From Bacteroidales bacterium (GTDB lineage Bacteria; Bacteroidota; Bacteroidia; Bacteroidales; F082), in the NCBI GenBank assembly GCA_016936355.1, contig JAFGYB010000059.1:1-42365 (forward strand): DNA of 42,365 bases, written 5' to 3'. Both the position numbers and the translations under genes were made by a program. Below, in pieces: positions 42,347 through 42,365 of this stretch. A model generated the notes under the pieces. The model was not told the DNA's origin, ran no database searches, and saw nothing but the letters and a program-made list of their open reading frames with translations. The stretch's first letter is position 1; the number at the start of each line of letters is the position of its first letter.

Positions 42347-42365
42347 ATGTCAGACATTCGTTCAA
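42347..42365 (+). CDS. acpP: Start of a gene cut by the window edge, probably acyl carrier protein
   Basis: Only 19 bases are present, giving MSDIRS. This matches the usual beginning of acyl carrier protein (MSDI...), and acpP followed by fabF is, as I recall, found divergent from purN in Bacteroides. A plausible promoter lies upstream. With six residues the call rests mostly on context and could be wrong. Confidence 0.5.

Overview
The window reads as core chromosome of a Bacteroidota bacterium, probably from the Bacteroidales/Marinilabiliales side, although this cannot be fixed without a search. The signs are: promoters of the TAnnTTTG type ahead of many genes, almost no Shine-Dalgarno sequences, a GldB-like lipoprotein near nadE, the rnpA-yidD-S41 peptidase order, a long second PurF-like protein, Wza/Wzc proteins of the Bacteroidota type, and what looks like the first codons of acpP divergent from purN. 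Nearly all of it is coding. I see no insertion sequence, prophage, CRISPR array or plasmid function, and one tRNA gene, tRNA-Ser(GGA).

Layout. 1-4159 (minus): an acetyltransferase, xseA, xseB, tatD and ansA form a tight operon that runs towards tRNA-Ser. 4267-6815 (plus): a PurF-like amidotransferase/phosphoribosyltransferase and a LOG-family nucleotide hydrolase. 6812-10103 (minus): an outer-membrane barrel, gldB and yifB/comM. 10228-11865 (plus): nadE, meeting a methyltransferase (minus) stop to stop. 12812-14725 (minus): dnaK with a clear terminator and an unusual canonical Shine-Dalgarno. 15071-23147 (plus): an envelope cluster of LptF/G permease, two GT4 glycosyltransferases, rnpA, yidD, a C-terminal processing protease and an O-antigen ligase-like protein. 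23283-24683 (plus): cdd and a ChaN-like exported protein.

24708-28405 (minus) is the least familiar part: a tightly spaced operon for a lipoprotein (three IPT/TIG domains plus a Kelch propeller), a small outer-membrane barrel and an exported WD40 propeller. 28610-30832 (plus) holds a MarR regulator, a NAD(P)-binding oxidoreductase and an Old Yellow Enzyme. Two identical 15-base operator-like sites lie ahead of the regulator and ahead of the oxidoreductase, which points to a small self-controlled electrophile-response unit. A strong bidirectional terminator closes it.

30915-42123 (minus): prfC, an arginase-fold protein that has lost metal ligands, topA, ppa, a WbpB/WlbA-like UDP-sugar dehydrogenase, Wzc, Wza and purN. 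From 42347 (plus) the window cuts off a gene that is probably acpP.

Most of the window is housekeeping plus cell-surface polysaccharide export. The best candidates for something undescribed are the TIG-Kelch/barrel/WD40 operon and the MarR-controlled redox unit. I do not see strong evidence for a wholly new system.
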